Shown here: piece after piece, positions 45,331 through 53,403 of the stretch
Layout: every line of letters starts with the position of its first letter
Position numbering within the stretch: position 1 is the stretch's first letter
NCBI RefSeq assembly: GCF_011392125.1
Contig: NZ_JAAJBU010000009.1
Coordinates: 81,103 to 145,102 of the forward strand
Reading direction: 5' to 3'
Source: Flavobacterium lotistagni
GTDB taxonomy: Bacteria > Bacteroidota > Bacteroidia > Flavobacteriales > Flavobacteriaceae
DNA length: 64,000 bases
Notes under the pieces: model-generated
Database searches by the model: none
Told to the model about the DNA's origin: nothing
Seen by the model: only the letters and a program-made list of their open reading frames with translations
Made by a program: the position numbers and the translations under genes

Positions 45331-45924
45331 ATGATTGACCCGAACCTAATTCTTGAAAACCACGCCGTTTTATTACGACCATTGTTAGCCACTGATTTTG
45401 AGCACTTGTTACCTTTTTCTGAGCATGAGCCTGAAATCTGGAAGTATTCGCTAATGCCGGCTTCGGGAAAAGAGAACCTACAACTATATATTGAAACTGC
45501 TTTGGCTGCCCGCGAGAAGTTATCGGAGTTTCCGTTTATTGTATTCGATAAAATGCAGCAGCGTTATGCCGGAAGTACTCGTTTTTACGATATCAATTTC
45601 CCGTTCAAAACCATGCAGTTGGGTTATACTTGGTACGGAAAAGATTTCCAAGGCACCGGACTCAATAAGCATTGCAAATATTTGTTGTTAACTTACGCTT
45701 TTGAGCAGTTGCAAATGGAGCGAATCGAGTTTAGAGCAGATAACGCCAACCAAAGGAGCAAGGCCGCCATGCTAAGTTTGGGCTGTAAAGTTGATGGCGT
45801 GCTCCGAAGTCATATGCCAACGTATCTGAGTGAGGTGCGTCGCGATAGTATCGTCCTGAGTATTTTAAAATCGGAATGGTTCAACGAAGTGAAACCCAAA
45901 TTAGAACAAAAACTTAAACTTTAA
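45331..45924 (+). CDS. GNAT N-acetyltransferase, RimJ/RimL-like
   Basis: The protein has 197 residues. The start at the ATG at 45331 is favoured over a TTG one codon earlier. Family parts are ILENHAVLLRPLLATDFEHL near the N-terminus, WYGKDFQGTGLNKHCKYLLL (acetyl-CoA loop) and RIEFRADNANQRSKAAMLSLG. This layout is typical of acetyltransferases of ribosomal protein N-termini and related enzymes. The substrate is unknown. Confidence 0.85.
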   Translation: MIDPNLILENHAVLLRPLLATDFEHLLPFSEHEPEIWKYSLMPASGKENLQLYIETALAAREKLSEFPFIVFDKMQQRYAGSTRFYDINFPFKTMQLGYTWYGKDFQGTGLNKHCKYLLLTYAFEQLQMERIEFRADNANQRSKAAMLSLGCKVDGVLRSHMPTYLSEVRRDSIVLSILKSEWFNEVKPKLEQKLKL

Positions 45925-45935
45925 TTGTAAACAGC

Positions 45936-46367
45936 ATGCAAATCAAACCCAAATTTGGAGCCGGACCATTACTTTTCGGGATGAAACAAGCCGATGTAAA
46001 AAACATTTACGGTCAACCCAACAAACAGTTTGAAGATGACGATCAGAATATCATCTATGTGTACAACCACCAAAAAATGCGTTTGACTTTTTATGAGGAT
46101 GAAGATTTCCGTTTGGGTTATATCATTATTTCTAATCCTGAATCGACTTTATTTGAACAAAAAGTGCTTGGCAGAAAAGTGGCCGACCTTCAGAAAGAGC
46201 TCGATAAAAAAGGATTCAAATCTTGGGAAAAAGAAGAGTTTGATTTAACCGAAAATTACTTCAACGAAGACCATTGGCTCATTCTTCAATCAGAGTTTGA
46301 CCAGATTACCAAAGTCGAAATTGGCGCTGTAGTCAAAAACCAAGACGAATTCGATTGGAAATTCTAA
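45936..46367 (+). CDS. Small acidic hypothetical protein
   Basis: The protein has 143 residues and many aromatic and acidic residues (YEDEDFRLGYIIISN; NYFNEDHWLILQSEFD). No signal or membrane segment is seen. The start MQIKPKFGAGPLLFGMKQADV recalls beta-rich periplasmic or immunity-type proteins, but no family can be named. It follows the acetyltransferase gene by 11 bases, so they probably share a transcript. Confidence 0.6.
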   Translation: MQIKPKFGAGPLLFGMKQADVKNIYGQPNKQFEDDDQNIIYVYNHQKMRLTFYEDEDFRLGYIIISNPESTLFEQKVLGRKVADLQKELDKKGFKSWEKEEFDLTENYFNEDHWLILQSEFDQITKVEIGAVVKNQDEFDWKF

Positions 46368-46371
46368 GCAT

Positions 46372-46411
46372 AAAAAAACCACGAAATCTATTTTAGAAAT
46401 CGTGGTTTTTT
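46372..46411. terminator. Bidirectional terminator between convergent genes
   Basis: AAAAAAACCACGA and TCGTGGTTTTTT form a symmetrical stem, extended by an inner TCTA/TAGA pairing, with A and T runs on the two sides. It can stop transcription from both the + gene ending at 46367 and the - gene ending at 46428. Confidence 0.85.
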
Positions 46412-46427
46412 ATAGGTATTGGTTTCA

Positions 46428-47684
46428 CTATTGTTTTGAAGTTGCCGCTGCGGCTGGTGCGCCTTGGTCTTTGGTTTCCAGTAATTCAATTTCGAAAATG
46501 ATATTTGAATTCGGTGGAATGACGCTTCCGGCACCGCGTTCTCCATAACCTAAAGCCGACGGAATAAAGACAACCGCTTTATCGCCAAACGACAATTTCT
46601 CTAGACCTTCAATAAACCCAGGAATCAAACCGTCTTTCTTGCCCCATTCAAAAGGGAATGGACTGTATCCGCCTTGACTGGCGCGGTTGGCATCGTACTT
46701 TCCGTAGGTTTGCGATACATCGGCATAACTACTATCGAACAACGAACCGTCTTCAAGATAACCAGCATAATGGATAAAAATTGTAGCTTTTTCAGCAGGT
46801 TTTTTTCCAGCGCCTTGTTTGATGATTTTATACTCTAATCCGCTTGGTGTTTTCGTTGCGCCTTTTCTAATTTCGGCCAACGACTTTACTTTTTCGGCCA
46901 TTACCGGAGCATATTGCTTCATGTAGGCTTTTTTGGCCTCGGCCGCAGCTGCCTCTCTTTTGGCTCTTTCTTCGGCTTGAATAGCGGCTTGTTTTTTATC
47001 GTCTTCGGCTTTGTTGGCGTAGTAATCTGCAAATACCTTAACGGCATCAAATGCTTTAGCTTTGGCACCTTTACGGATGATGGTTACTTTTTTCATTACG
47101 TCATCTTGGGCAACAGCATCCACTACATTTTGCCCCGAAACCACATAACCAAAAATAGTGTGCTTGCCGGTTAACCATGGCGTATCTTTGTGCGTAATGA
47201 AAAATTGGCTGCTGTTGGTAGCAGGGCCAGAATTAGCCATTGCTAAAATACCGGCTTTGTCAAAAACAAATTCCGGAACGATTTCATCTTTGAAACTGTA
47301 ACCTGTTCCGCCACTACCATTCCCTGCTGGATCACCACCTTGAATCATGAAATCTTTAATTACTCGGTGGAATTTCAAACCATCATAATAAGGTTTTCCT
47401 TTAAGTTTTGCATCGGTTAGTACGGAGTTGTTTCCTTCGGCCAAGGATACAAAATTGGCTACTGTGATAGGCGTTTTTTCGTATTCTAAACGCACCATGA
47501 TATTGCCTTTTGGTGTTTCGAATTCAACAAAAATTCCTTCGTCTTTGCTTGATGAAGGTGTTACTTTTTTTGCTGTATTTGTGGCTACTGGTTTTTTGGT
47601 TGCAACCGGTTTTTTGGTTTTTTGGGCTTGTGTGCTCATTATTCCCAAAAACAGTAAAATGATTACTTTGAATTTCATTTTCAT
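46428..47684 (-). CDS. Fused cyclophilin-FKBP peptidylprolyl isomerase, secreted
   Basis: The protein has 418 residues. After a signal peptide (MKMKFKVIILLFLGIMSTQA) and a lysine-threonine linker, a cyclophilin domain spans about residues 50-205 (FHRVIKDFMIQGGDP; GPATNSSQFFITH). An alanine-lysine-rich helical linker follows, then an FKBP domain at about residues 285-405 (GSLFDSSY; KLSFGDKAVVFIPSALGYG). Both halves keep the core residues of their families. It likely aids folding in the periplasm. It is the last gene of the nrnA-gldI cluster. Confidence 0.9.
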   Translation of the reverse strand: MKMKFKVIILLFLGIMSTQAQKTKKPVATKKPVATNTAKKVTPSSSKDEGIFVEFETPKGNIMVRLEYEKTPITVANFVSLAEGNNSVLTDAKLKGKPYYDGLKFHRVIKDFMIQGGDPAGNGSGGTGYSFKDEIVPEFVFDKAGILAMANSGPATNSSQFFITHKDTPWLTGKHTIFGYVVSGQNVVDAVAQDDVMKKVTIIRKGAKAKAFDAVKVFADYYANKAEDDKKQAAIQAEERAKREAAAAEAKKAYMKQYAPVMAEKVKSLAEIRKGATKTPSGLEYKIIKQGAGKKPAEKATIFIHYAGYLEDGSLFDSSYADVSQTYGKYDANRASQGGYSPFPFEWGKKDGLIPGFIEGLEKLSFGDKAVVFIPSALGYGERGAGSVIPPNSNIIFEIELLETKDQGAPAAAATSKQ

Positions 47685-47710
47685 TAGTTAGATAGTTTTA
47701 TAATTGATTA

Positions 47711-48820
47711 TTATTTTTCGATTAATTCGATTTCAAAAATGATGTTAGCATTTGGCGGAATCACACCACCAGCACCTTGGGCTCCGTAGGCCAGCGGTGA
47801 AGGTATAAATAAAACTGCTTTATCTCCAAATGATAATTTTTCTAAGCCTTCAATGAAGCCCGGAATCAGGCCGTCTTTTCTGCCATATTCGAAAGGAATC
47901 GGTAAGTATTGTTTAGCAGCAGCCCGTTGCAAATCTAATTTTCCAAAAGTTTTGGCAACGCTTTCAATGCAGGTGTCGAACAATTCTCCATTTTCAAGAA
48001 ATCCGGCATAATTGATTTTTACCATACTGCCAGGAGTTGGTTTTTTGCCGTTGCCTTTACGGATGATTTTATATTGCAAACCCGAACTGGTTTTGTTAGC
48101 CGTTTTACGCAGGCTTTCAAGTTCAACTACTTTTTGGTCTTTGATGGGTTTATATTTTTGATCGTAAAGCTTTTTGTTTTCGGCATCAATCAGTGCTTGC
48201 TTTTTCTGTAATTCGGTTTGTTCGGAAAAGTAATTGCTGAAAACTTTCACAGCGTCAAATTTTTTAGCAGTATCACCGTTGCGAATGATGGTTACTTTAA
48301 CAATTTCGTCGTTGGGTTCGATTTTGTTCACGGTTTCCATTCCGTTTTCAACTACTTTCCCAAAAATCGTGTGCCGTCCTTCAAGCCAAGGTGTTTCTAA
48401 ATGTGTAATAAAAAATTGACTGCTGTTGGTTCCTGGGCCGGAATTGGCCATGGCCAGCACGCCTGCTTTGTCAAATCGACAATCGTTAATTTCGTCTTTG
48501 AACAGATAACCCGCGCCGCCAGTTCCGTCGCCCATCGGATCGCCGCCTTGGATCATGAAATTCGGAATCACGCGGTGAAATTTTAGTCCGTCATAAAATG
48601 GTTTCCCTTTCAAATCATGATTTACACAACTGTTTTTTCCTTCGGCCAAACTAACAAAATTGGCAACTGTAATTGGCGCATTTTTGTAATCAAGTGAAAC
48701 AATTATAGTTCCTTTGTTGGTTTCAATTTCAGCATAGAGCCCGTCAGGTAAATGGCTGTTTTGGTTTTTGCAAGAGTTCAATAAAGTAACGGCCAGCAAG
48801 GCCATAACAATTTTCTTCAT
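47711..48820 (-). CDS. Fused cyclophilin-FKBP peptidylprolyl isomerase, lipoprotein
   Basis: The protein has 369 residues. A lipoprotein signal ends at LLNSC (Cys17). The layout is the same as in the downstream paralogue: cyclophilin (FHRVIPNFMIQGGDP; GPGTNSSQFFITH), a helical linker, then FKBP (GELFDTCIESVAKTFGK; KLSFGDKAVLFIPSPLAYG). The two proteins are close paralogues, with an N-terminal low-complexity region only in the other. It is membrane-anchored in the envelope. Confidence 0.9.
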   Translation of the reverse strand: MKKIVMALLAVTLLNSCKNQNSHLPDGLYAEIETNKGTIIVSLDYKNAPITVANFVSLAEGKNSCVNHDLKGKPFYDGLKFHRVIPNFMIQGGDPMGDGTGGAGYLFKDEINDCRFDKAGVLAMANSGPGTNSSQFFITHLETPWLEGRHTIFGKVVENGMETVNKIEPNDEIVKVTIIRNGDTAKKFDAVKVFSNYFSEQTELQKKQALIDAENKKLYDQKYKPIKDQKVVELESLRKTANKTSSGLQYKIIRKGNGKKPTPGSMVKINYAGFLENGELFDTCIESVAKTFGKLDLQRAAAKQYLPIPFEYGRKDGLIPGFIEGLEKLSFGDKAVLFIPSPLAYGAQGAGGVIPPNANIIFEIELIEK

Positions 48821-48834
48821 TTGATTTTAAATGA

Positions 48835-49392
48835 TTATTCAGTTTGTATTTTTTCTTCTGGATTAAAATCTGCTAAAGTAACGGTGCAAATGATAGGTTG
48901 GTTGTGACCAATTCTGCGGTCGTCGCCGTGATAGCCGTAGGCCATGTGCGATGGAAAAAGGAATGTAACTGTTTCATTCTTGTGCATGAGTTTGATACCG
49001 TGACGCAAACCCATGATGATTTTTTGCTCTTTGTCTACGCGATATGTTTGCGGGCGAAGTTCAAGTTCTGAATAGATGACGTTGCCGTCAAGATCTTTGA
49101 TTTCGTAATTGAAACGAGCTACATCGCCTTTTTTCGGGCGCAAGGTGTCTAGAGTATTTCTCTTGTCGTAACGATACCAATAACCTTTTTGTGAAGCAAT
49201 ATATTTTGCATTCGGTTCACTTTTGATGATGGAATCAATTTTGGCTTCTTCGCCTGAAATAAGTTTTTTATTGCGGTCTACGGATTCTTTTAAAAATGTG
49301 CCTGAAGAATGCGAAATCGGTTTGCGGGCCTGTTGTTGGGAACAGCCTTGCAAAGCGATGATTGTCAGTAGTAAAAAAGCAAGCTTCTTCAT
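48835..49392 (-). CDS. gldI: Gliding motility-associated peptidylprolyl isomerase GldI
   Basis: The protein has 185 residues. A lipoprotein signal ends at ALQGC (Cys17). The C-terminal FKBP-like domain reads FNYEIKDLDGNVIYSE and LMHKNETVTFLFPSHMAYGYHGD. The N-terminal half (VDRNKKLISGEEAKIDSII; GYWYRYDKRN) matches GldI. GldI is required for gliding in Flavobacterium, probably by folding T9SS or gliding components. Its start is two bases from the end of the nrnA-like gene. Confidence 0.85.
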   Translation of the reverse strand: MKKLAFLLLTIIALQGCSQQQARKPISHSSGTFLKESVDRNKKLISGEEAKIDSIIKSEPNAKYIASQKGYWYRYDKRNTLDTLRPKKGDVARFNYEIKDLDGNVIYSELELRPQTYRVDKEQKIIMGLRHGIKLMHKNETVTFLFPSHMAYGYHGDDRRIGHNQPIICTVTLADFNPEEKIQTE

Positions 49393-49394
49393 GA

Positions 49395-50399
49395 TTAAGG
49401 ATGTATTTCGGGGATTAACTTTTTGAATTTTTCTACGGTTTCTGCAAGCGACAAATTCGATTTTCCGCCGGCTGCATTGATATGTCCGCCACCGTTGAAA
49501 TGATCGCGTGCGAATTGGTTGACATCGAAACTACCTTGCGAACGGAATGAAATCTTGATAATGTTTTCGTCTCGATGCTCAATGAAAATTGCTGCGAAGC
49601 GAATTCCTTTAATGCTGAGTCCGTAATTCACAATGCCTTCGGTGTCGCCTTTTACATAATGGAAAGTATCGAGCTCTGCTTGTGAAAGCGAAGTATAAGC
49701 CGTGTTGTGCTCCGGTATTACTACCATATTCTCTAGCGCGCGACCCAATAATTGCAAACTGTGGTAGGAGTTGTTGTCAAAAAGCAAGGCGGGAATTTCT
49801 GAATTATTTACTCCAAGGTCAATCAATTCAGCTACAATGCGATGCGTATTTCCGGTAGTTTTCGGAAAACGGAACGAACCGCTGTCGGTCAGAATTCCGG
49901 TGTATATGCAAGTTGCGATGGTTTGGTCTATTTTTTCTTTTTGGCCCAACATTGAAATAAAGTTATAAACCATCTCACAGGTCGAACCAAAACGAGTGTC
50001 GGAATAAACGTATTTTGCGTAATTGTCAGGTTTCTCGTGATGATCAATCATAACAAACGGAACCGAAAGTTGGCTGAGTACTTTTTCCATTTCGCCGGTG
50101 CGGTGCAACGCATTGAAATCAAGAGTAAAAACCAACTCGGCTTCTTGAAGCACTTTACTGGTTTCGGCACGGTCGTTTTCATAAACGAGCACTTTATCGC
50201 TGGCGGGCATCCATGCTAAAAATTCAGGGAAATCATTCGGAGCGATAACAGTTGGTAAGTGATTGCCTTTTTTTAGAAAATGATACATCGCTATGGTTGA
50301 GCCCATTGCGTCACCGTCAGGGCTTCGGTGCGGGATGATTGCTATTTTTTTAGGCGCAGCCAACAAATGTGCAAGGGCTTCTAACTGTTCTTGTTTCAT
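49395..50399 (-). CDS. nrnA: DHH-family phosphoesterase, NrnA-like
   Basis: The protein has 334 residues. The DHH motifs are IIPHRSPDGDAMGSTI, VFTLDFNAL and the eponymous VMIDHHEKPDN, and the C-terminal DHHA1 domain closes with FNGGGHINAAGG. NrnA-type enzymes degrade short oligoribonucleotides and 3'-phosphoadenosine 5'-phosphate. It heads the minus-strand cluster with gldI and the two isomerases, and shares the gldI neighbourhood seen in other flavobacteria (recalled, not checked). Confidence 0.9.
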   Translation of the reverse strand: MKQEQLEALAHLLAAPKKIAIIPHRSPDGDAMGSTIAMYHFLKKGNHLPTVIAPNDFPEFLAWMPASDKVLVYENDRAETSKVLQEAELVFTLDFNALHRTGEMEKVLSQLSVPFVMIDHHEKPDNYAKYVYSDTRFGSTCEMVYNFISMLGQKEKIDQTIATCIYTGILTDSGSFRFPKTTGNTHRIVAELIDLGVNNSEIPALLFDNNSYHSLQLLGRALENMVVIPEHNTAYTSLSQAELDTFHYVKGDTEGIVNYGLSIKGIRFAAIFIEHRDENIIKISFRSQGSFDVNQFARDHFNGGGHINAAGGKSNLSLAETVEKFKKLIPEIHP

Positions 50400-50513
50400 A
50401 GGCTGCGAAGTTACATTTTTTTCACAGCAATAAAATAATTTAACTGACTTATAACTATAAAAAAAACAGGCCTGATTGATTGCTTTTGATGATAAATATA
50501 TAGTAGCTAGTGG

Positions 50514-50885
50514 CTATTTAACTAGGGATAGTCCTAACCAAACAGCCATTAGCCCGATGACCACACTGGTAATGATATATAGAAATGTTAAGGCTGTATT
50601 TCCATTTTGCAGCAACGATATATTCTCATAACCAAAAGCAGAAAAGGTAGTGTAGCCGCCGCAAAATCCGGTCACTAGCAACCATTTTACAGATGAATCC
50701 GTGAGTTGGTTCTTTTCTAACAAACCCATGATTATACCAATTAACAAACATCCTAAAACATTGATAATGAAAGTAGCCCACGGAAAAATAGTGCTGAAAT
50801 ACTTAGTGACGGTCAACGTGGTTAAATAACGCAATACACTTCCTAAAGCCCCGCCGATTCCTACCAATACTAATGTTTTGAACAT
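50514..50885 (-). CDS. crcB: Fluoride efflux channel CrcB/FluC
   Basis: The protein has 123 residues and four helices. Family motifs are GGALGSVLRYLTTL near the N-terminus, WATFIINVLGCLLIG and TGFCGGYTTFSAFGYE, which contains the pore phenylalanines and serine-threonine track. The protein forms dual-topology dimers that export fluoride. No fluoride riboswitch sequence was recognised upstream; a -7-like TAATTTTG box lies at 50909-50916 on the minus strand. Confidence 0.93.
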   Translation of the reverse strand: MFKTLVLVGIGGALGSVLRYLTTLTVTKYFSTIFPWATFIINVLGCLLIGIIMGLLEKNQLTDSSVKWLLVTGFCGGYTTFSAFGYENISLLQNGNTALTFLYIITSVVIGLMAVWLGLSLVK

Positions 50886-50908
50886 ACTTTTATGATAAAG
50901 AATTTCTT

Positions 50909-50916
50909 CAAAATTA
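50909..50916 (-). promoter_or_regulatory. Putative -7 promoter box for crcB
   Basis: On the minus strand TAATTTTG fits TAnnTTTG, 23 bases before the crcB ATG. No -33 TTTG is visible at the usual distance. Confidence 0.35.
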
Positions 50917-50953
50917 ATTTTTAATTTCTATTTCGCGTCTAAAATTTAAAAAG

Positions 50954-50961
50954 TATTTTTG
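50954..50961 (+). promoter_or_regulatory. -7 promoter box abutting the guaA start codon
   Basis: TATTTTTG fits TAnnTTTG and ends only three bases before the guaA ATG at 50965. If used, the transcript would start at or near the ATG, giving a leaderless mRNA. Confidence 0.5.
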
Positions 50962-50964
50962 CCC

Positions 50965-52494
50965 ATGCAACACAACGTACTTATTTTAGATTTCGGCTCG
51001 CAATACACACAACTGATTGCCCGACGGGTTCGCGAACTCAACATTTTTTGCGAAATTTTTCCCTACAACCATTTTCCTACCGACTTATCCGACTACAAAG
51101 CGGTCATTCTTTCCGGAAGTCCGTTTTCAGTTCGTTCTGAAGATGCGCCACATCCTGATTTGTCTCAGATTCGCGGCAAGTTACCTTTGTTGGCAGTTTG
51201 TTACGGCGCGCAATATTTAGCACATTTCAGTGGTGGCGAAGTAGCACCGTCGAACATTCGGGAATATGGACGCGCAAATTTGTCCTATATAAAGGTGAAC
51301 GAACCATTTTTTGAAAAAGTCAATGCGCATTCACAGGTTTGGATGTCACATAGTGATACGATTAAATCTTTGCCTGAAAATGGCGTACGACTCGCTAGCA
51401 CGAATGATGTAGAGAATGCCGCTTATCGTATTGAGGGCGAGCAGACTTATGCTATACAATTTCATCCAGAAGTGTATCATTCCACCGACGGGAAACAGAT
51501 GTTAGAGAATTTCTTGGTCAACATCGCACAAGTACCGCAAAATTTCACACCGAATGCTTTTGTAGATGAAATGGTAGCTGAACTGAAAGAAAAACTGCAA
51601 AATGACAAGGTTGTACTTGGTTTGTCTGGCGGTGTTGATTCTACCGTTGCGGCAGTTTTACTACATCAGGCCATTGGTAAGAACCTATATTGCATTTTCG
51701 TAAACAATGGCTTGTTGCGTAAGAATGAATTCGAGAATGTACTGGATCAATATAAGCACATGGGCTTGAATGTCAAAGGCGTTGATGCTTCCGGTCGTTT
51801 CCTGAGCGAACTAGCTGGTGTGAGCGATCCAGAAACCAAACGCAAAATTATCGGTCGAGTTTTTATTGAAGTCTTTGATGATGAAGCGCACCAAATTGAA
51901 GATGTGAAATGGTTGGCACAAGGCACGATTTATCCAGATGTCATCGAATCGGTTTCAGTCAAAGGACCATCGGCAACGATTAAATCACATCACAATGTGG
52001 GTGGTTTACCCGATTATATGAAACTCAGCATAGTTGAGCCTTTGCGGATGCTGTTTAAAGACGAAGTTCGCCGTGTAGGAGCCACCTTAGGAATCGACGC
52101 TTCATTGCTCGGAAGACATCCGTTTCCTGGGCCTGGTTTATCAATTCGAATCCTCGGTGATATAACTTTGGAAAAAGTTCGTATATTGCAAGAGGTTGAC
52201 GCCCTATTTATCGAAGGGTTGAAGTCGTTTGGTTTGTATGATAAAGTCTGGCAAGCAGGCGCTATTTTGTTGCCAGTCAATAGTGTAGGAGTGATGGGAG
52301 ATGAACGAACCTACGAAAAAGTAGTGGCGCTTCGGGCTGTTGAATCGACTGATGGCATGACTGCAGATTGGGTGCATTTGCCATACGACTTTTTAATGAA
52401 AATCTCTAATGAAATCATTAATAAGGTCAAAGGGGTCAATCGGGTGGTGTATGATATCAGTTCGAAACCGCCGGCAACGATTGAATGGGAATAA
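50965..52494 (+). CDS. guaA: GMP synthase, glutamine-hydrolysing (GuaA)
   Basis: The protein has 509 residues. The glutaminase half has the catalytic cysteine in [11 protein letters not shown] (Cys79) and the His-Glu in [10 protein letters not shown]. The ATP-pyrophosphatase half has the P-loop [12 protein letters not shown], and the dimerisation end is PPATIEWE. It converts XMP to GMP. The ATG at 50965 is preferred to a TTG two codons earlier, which lies inside the promoter box. A LysM gene follows after 12 bases. Confidence 0.95.
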   Translation: MQHNVLILDFGSQYTQLIARRVRELNIFCEIFPYNHFPTDLSDYKAVILSGSPFSVRSEDAPHPDLSQIRGKLPLLAVCYGAQYLAHFSGGEVAPSNIREYGRANLSYIKVNEPFFEKVNAHSQVWMSHSDTIKSLPENGVRLASTNDVENAAYRIEGEQTYAIQFHPEVYHSTDGKQMLENFLVNIAQVPQNFTPNAFVDEMVAELKEKLQNDKVVLGLSGGVDSTVAAVLLHQAIGKNLYCIFVNNGLLRKNEFENVLDQYKHMGLNVKGVDASGRFLSELAGVSDPETKRKIIGRVFIEVFDDEAHQIEDVKWLAQGTIYPDVIESVSVKGPSATIKSHHNVGGLPDYMKLSIVEPLRMLFKDEVRRVGATLGIDASLLGRHPFPGPGLSIRILGDITLEKVRILQEVDALFIEGLKSFGLYDKVWQAGAILLPVNSVGVMGDERTYEKVVALRAVESTDGMTADWVHLPYDFLMKISNEIINKVKGVNRVVYDISSKPPATIEWE

Positions 52495-52506
52495 TTATCT
52501 AAAACT

Positions 52507-53361
52507 ATGAAAAAAATAATACTGGTATTCTTCACCATCTGCATTTTGAGCAGCAGTTTTGGGCAATCCAGAAAAAAAGACCAAGAGGTTGATATTATCG
52601 ATCATCCCGTACAATTGGGAGAATCGGTTCGAATGATTTCTAAAAAATACTTGGTTGATCCTGCAGAAATATACAAACTCAACAAATTTGCCGTAGAAGG
52701 AATCAGTCAAGGCATGGTTTTGAAAATTCCGGTTCCGAGAAAAGAAGGTGCATCTCCTAAAGAGAAAGAGAGTAGAGATGAAGTAGTCACCCAAAATGAA
52801 AGTAATAAACCTGAAGAAAAGGTTTCAGAACCAGTAAAATCAGAAGCACCGGCAGTTACGCCAAAAAACGATATCAAAAAGATTGTCATTACAGAACGAA
52901 AAACAGAGATTAATCATAAAGTACTCGCGAAAGAGACTTTATTTAGTTTGGCTCGCCAGTACAATGTTTCGGTAGATGAAATCAAAACCAATAATCCTGA
53001 AGTAGCCCAAAACGGTTTGAAAATCGGTCAGATGGTGAAAATCCCAACTTCTAAAACTGTCGACATCGAGCAATCTACGGAAGTCAACAATAACCCGCCT
53101 GTTGCATCGGCTCCTGAAAAAGCCAAAACAGAAAAGCCAAAGTCAGAGCCAAAGACTCAAACCAAACCAGCGTCGATTCCAGAAAATAATGTGATGCCAT
53201 CTTCTGAAACGATTCGTCACAAGGTAGAACCTAAAGAAACCCTTTACAGCTTGTCTAGAAAATACAATGTGACAGTAGATGAAATTAAATCCCAAAATCA
53301 AGCCCTGCTTAAAAACGGCTTGCAAATAGGGCAGGTTTTGACGATTAAAACCAACAATTAA
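52507..53361 (+). CDS. Secreted LysM-repeat protein
   Basis: The protein has 284 residues. A signal peptide (MKKIILVFFTICILSSSFGQ) is followed by three LysM repeats, near residues 36-78, 137-181 and 237-282, with cores such as LFSLARQYNVSVDEIKTNNP and LYSLSRKYNVTVDEIKSQN. Proline-, lysine- and glutamate-rich linkers separate them. LysM domains bind peptidoglycan. It lacks a catalytic domain. The larger LysM gene follows after a short gap, so the two probably act together. Confidence 0.88.
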   Translation: MKKIILVFFTICILSSSFGQSRKKDQEVDIIDHPVQLGESVRMISKKYLVDPAEIYKLNKFAVEGISQGMVLKIPVPRKEGASPKEKESRDEVVTQNESNKPEEKVSEPVKSEAPAVTPKNDIKKIVITERKTEINHKVLAKETLFSLARQYNVSVDEIKTNNPEVAQNGLKIGQMVKIPTSKTVDIEQSTEVNNNPPVASAPEKAKTEKPKSEPKTQTKPASIPENNVMPSSETIRHKVEPKETLYSLSRKYNVTVDEIKSQNQALLKNGLQIGQVLTIKTNN

Positions 53362-53403
53362 TGACCGCCCAAGCAAATGTTAACCCGACTAAATGCATAT
53401 AGA

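Noticed and set aside
50886..50960. Fluoride riboswitch upstream of crcB
   Set aside because: The spacer is AT-rich and none of the conserved riboswitch sequence is visible on the minus strand.
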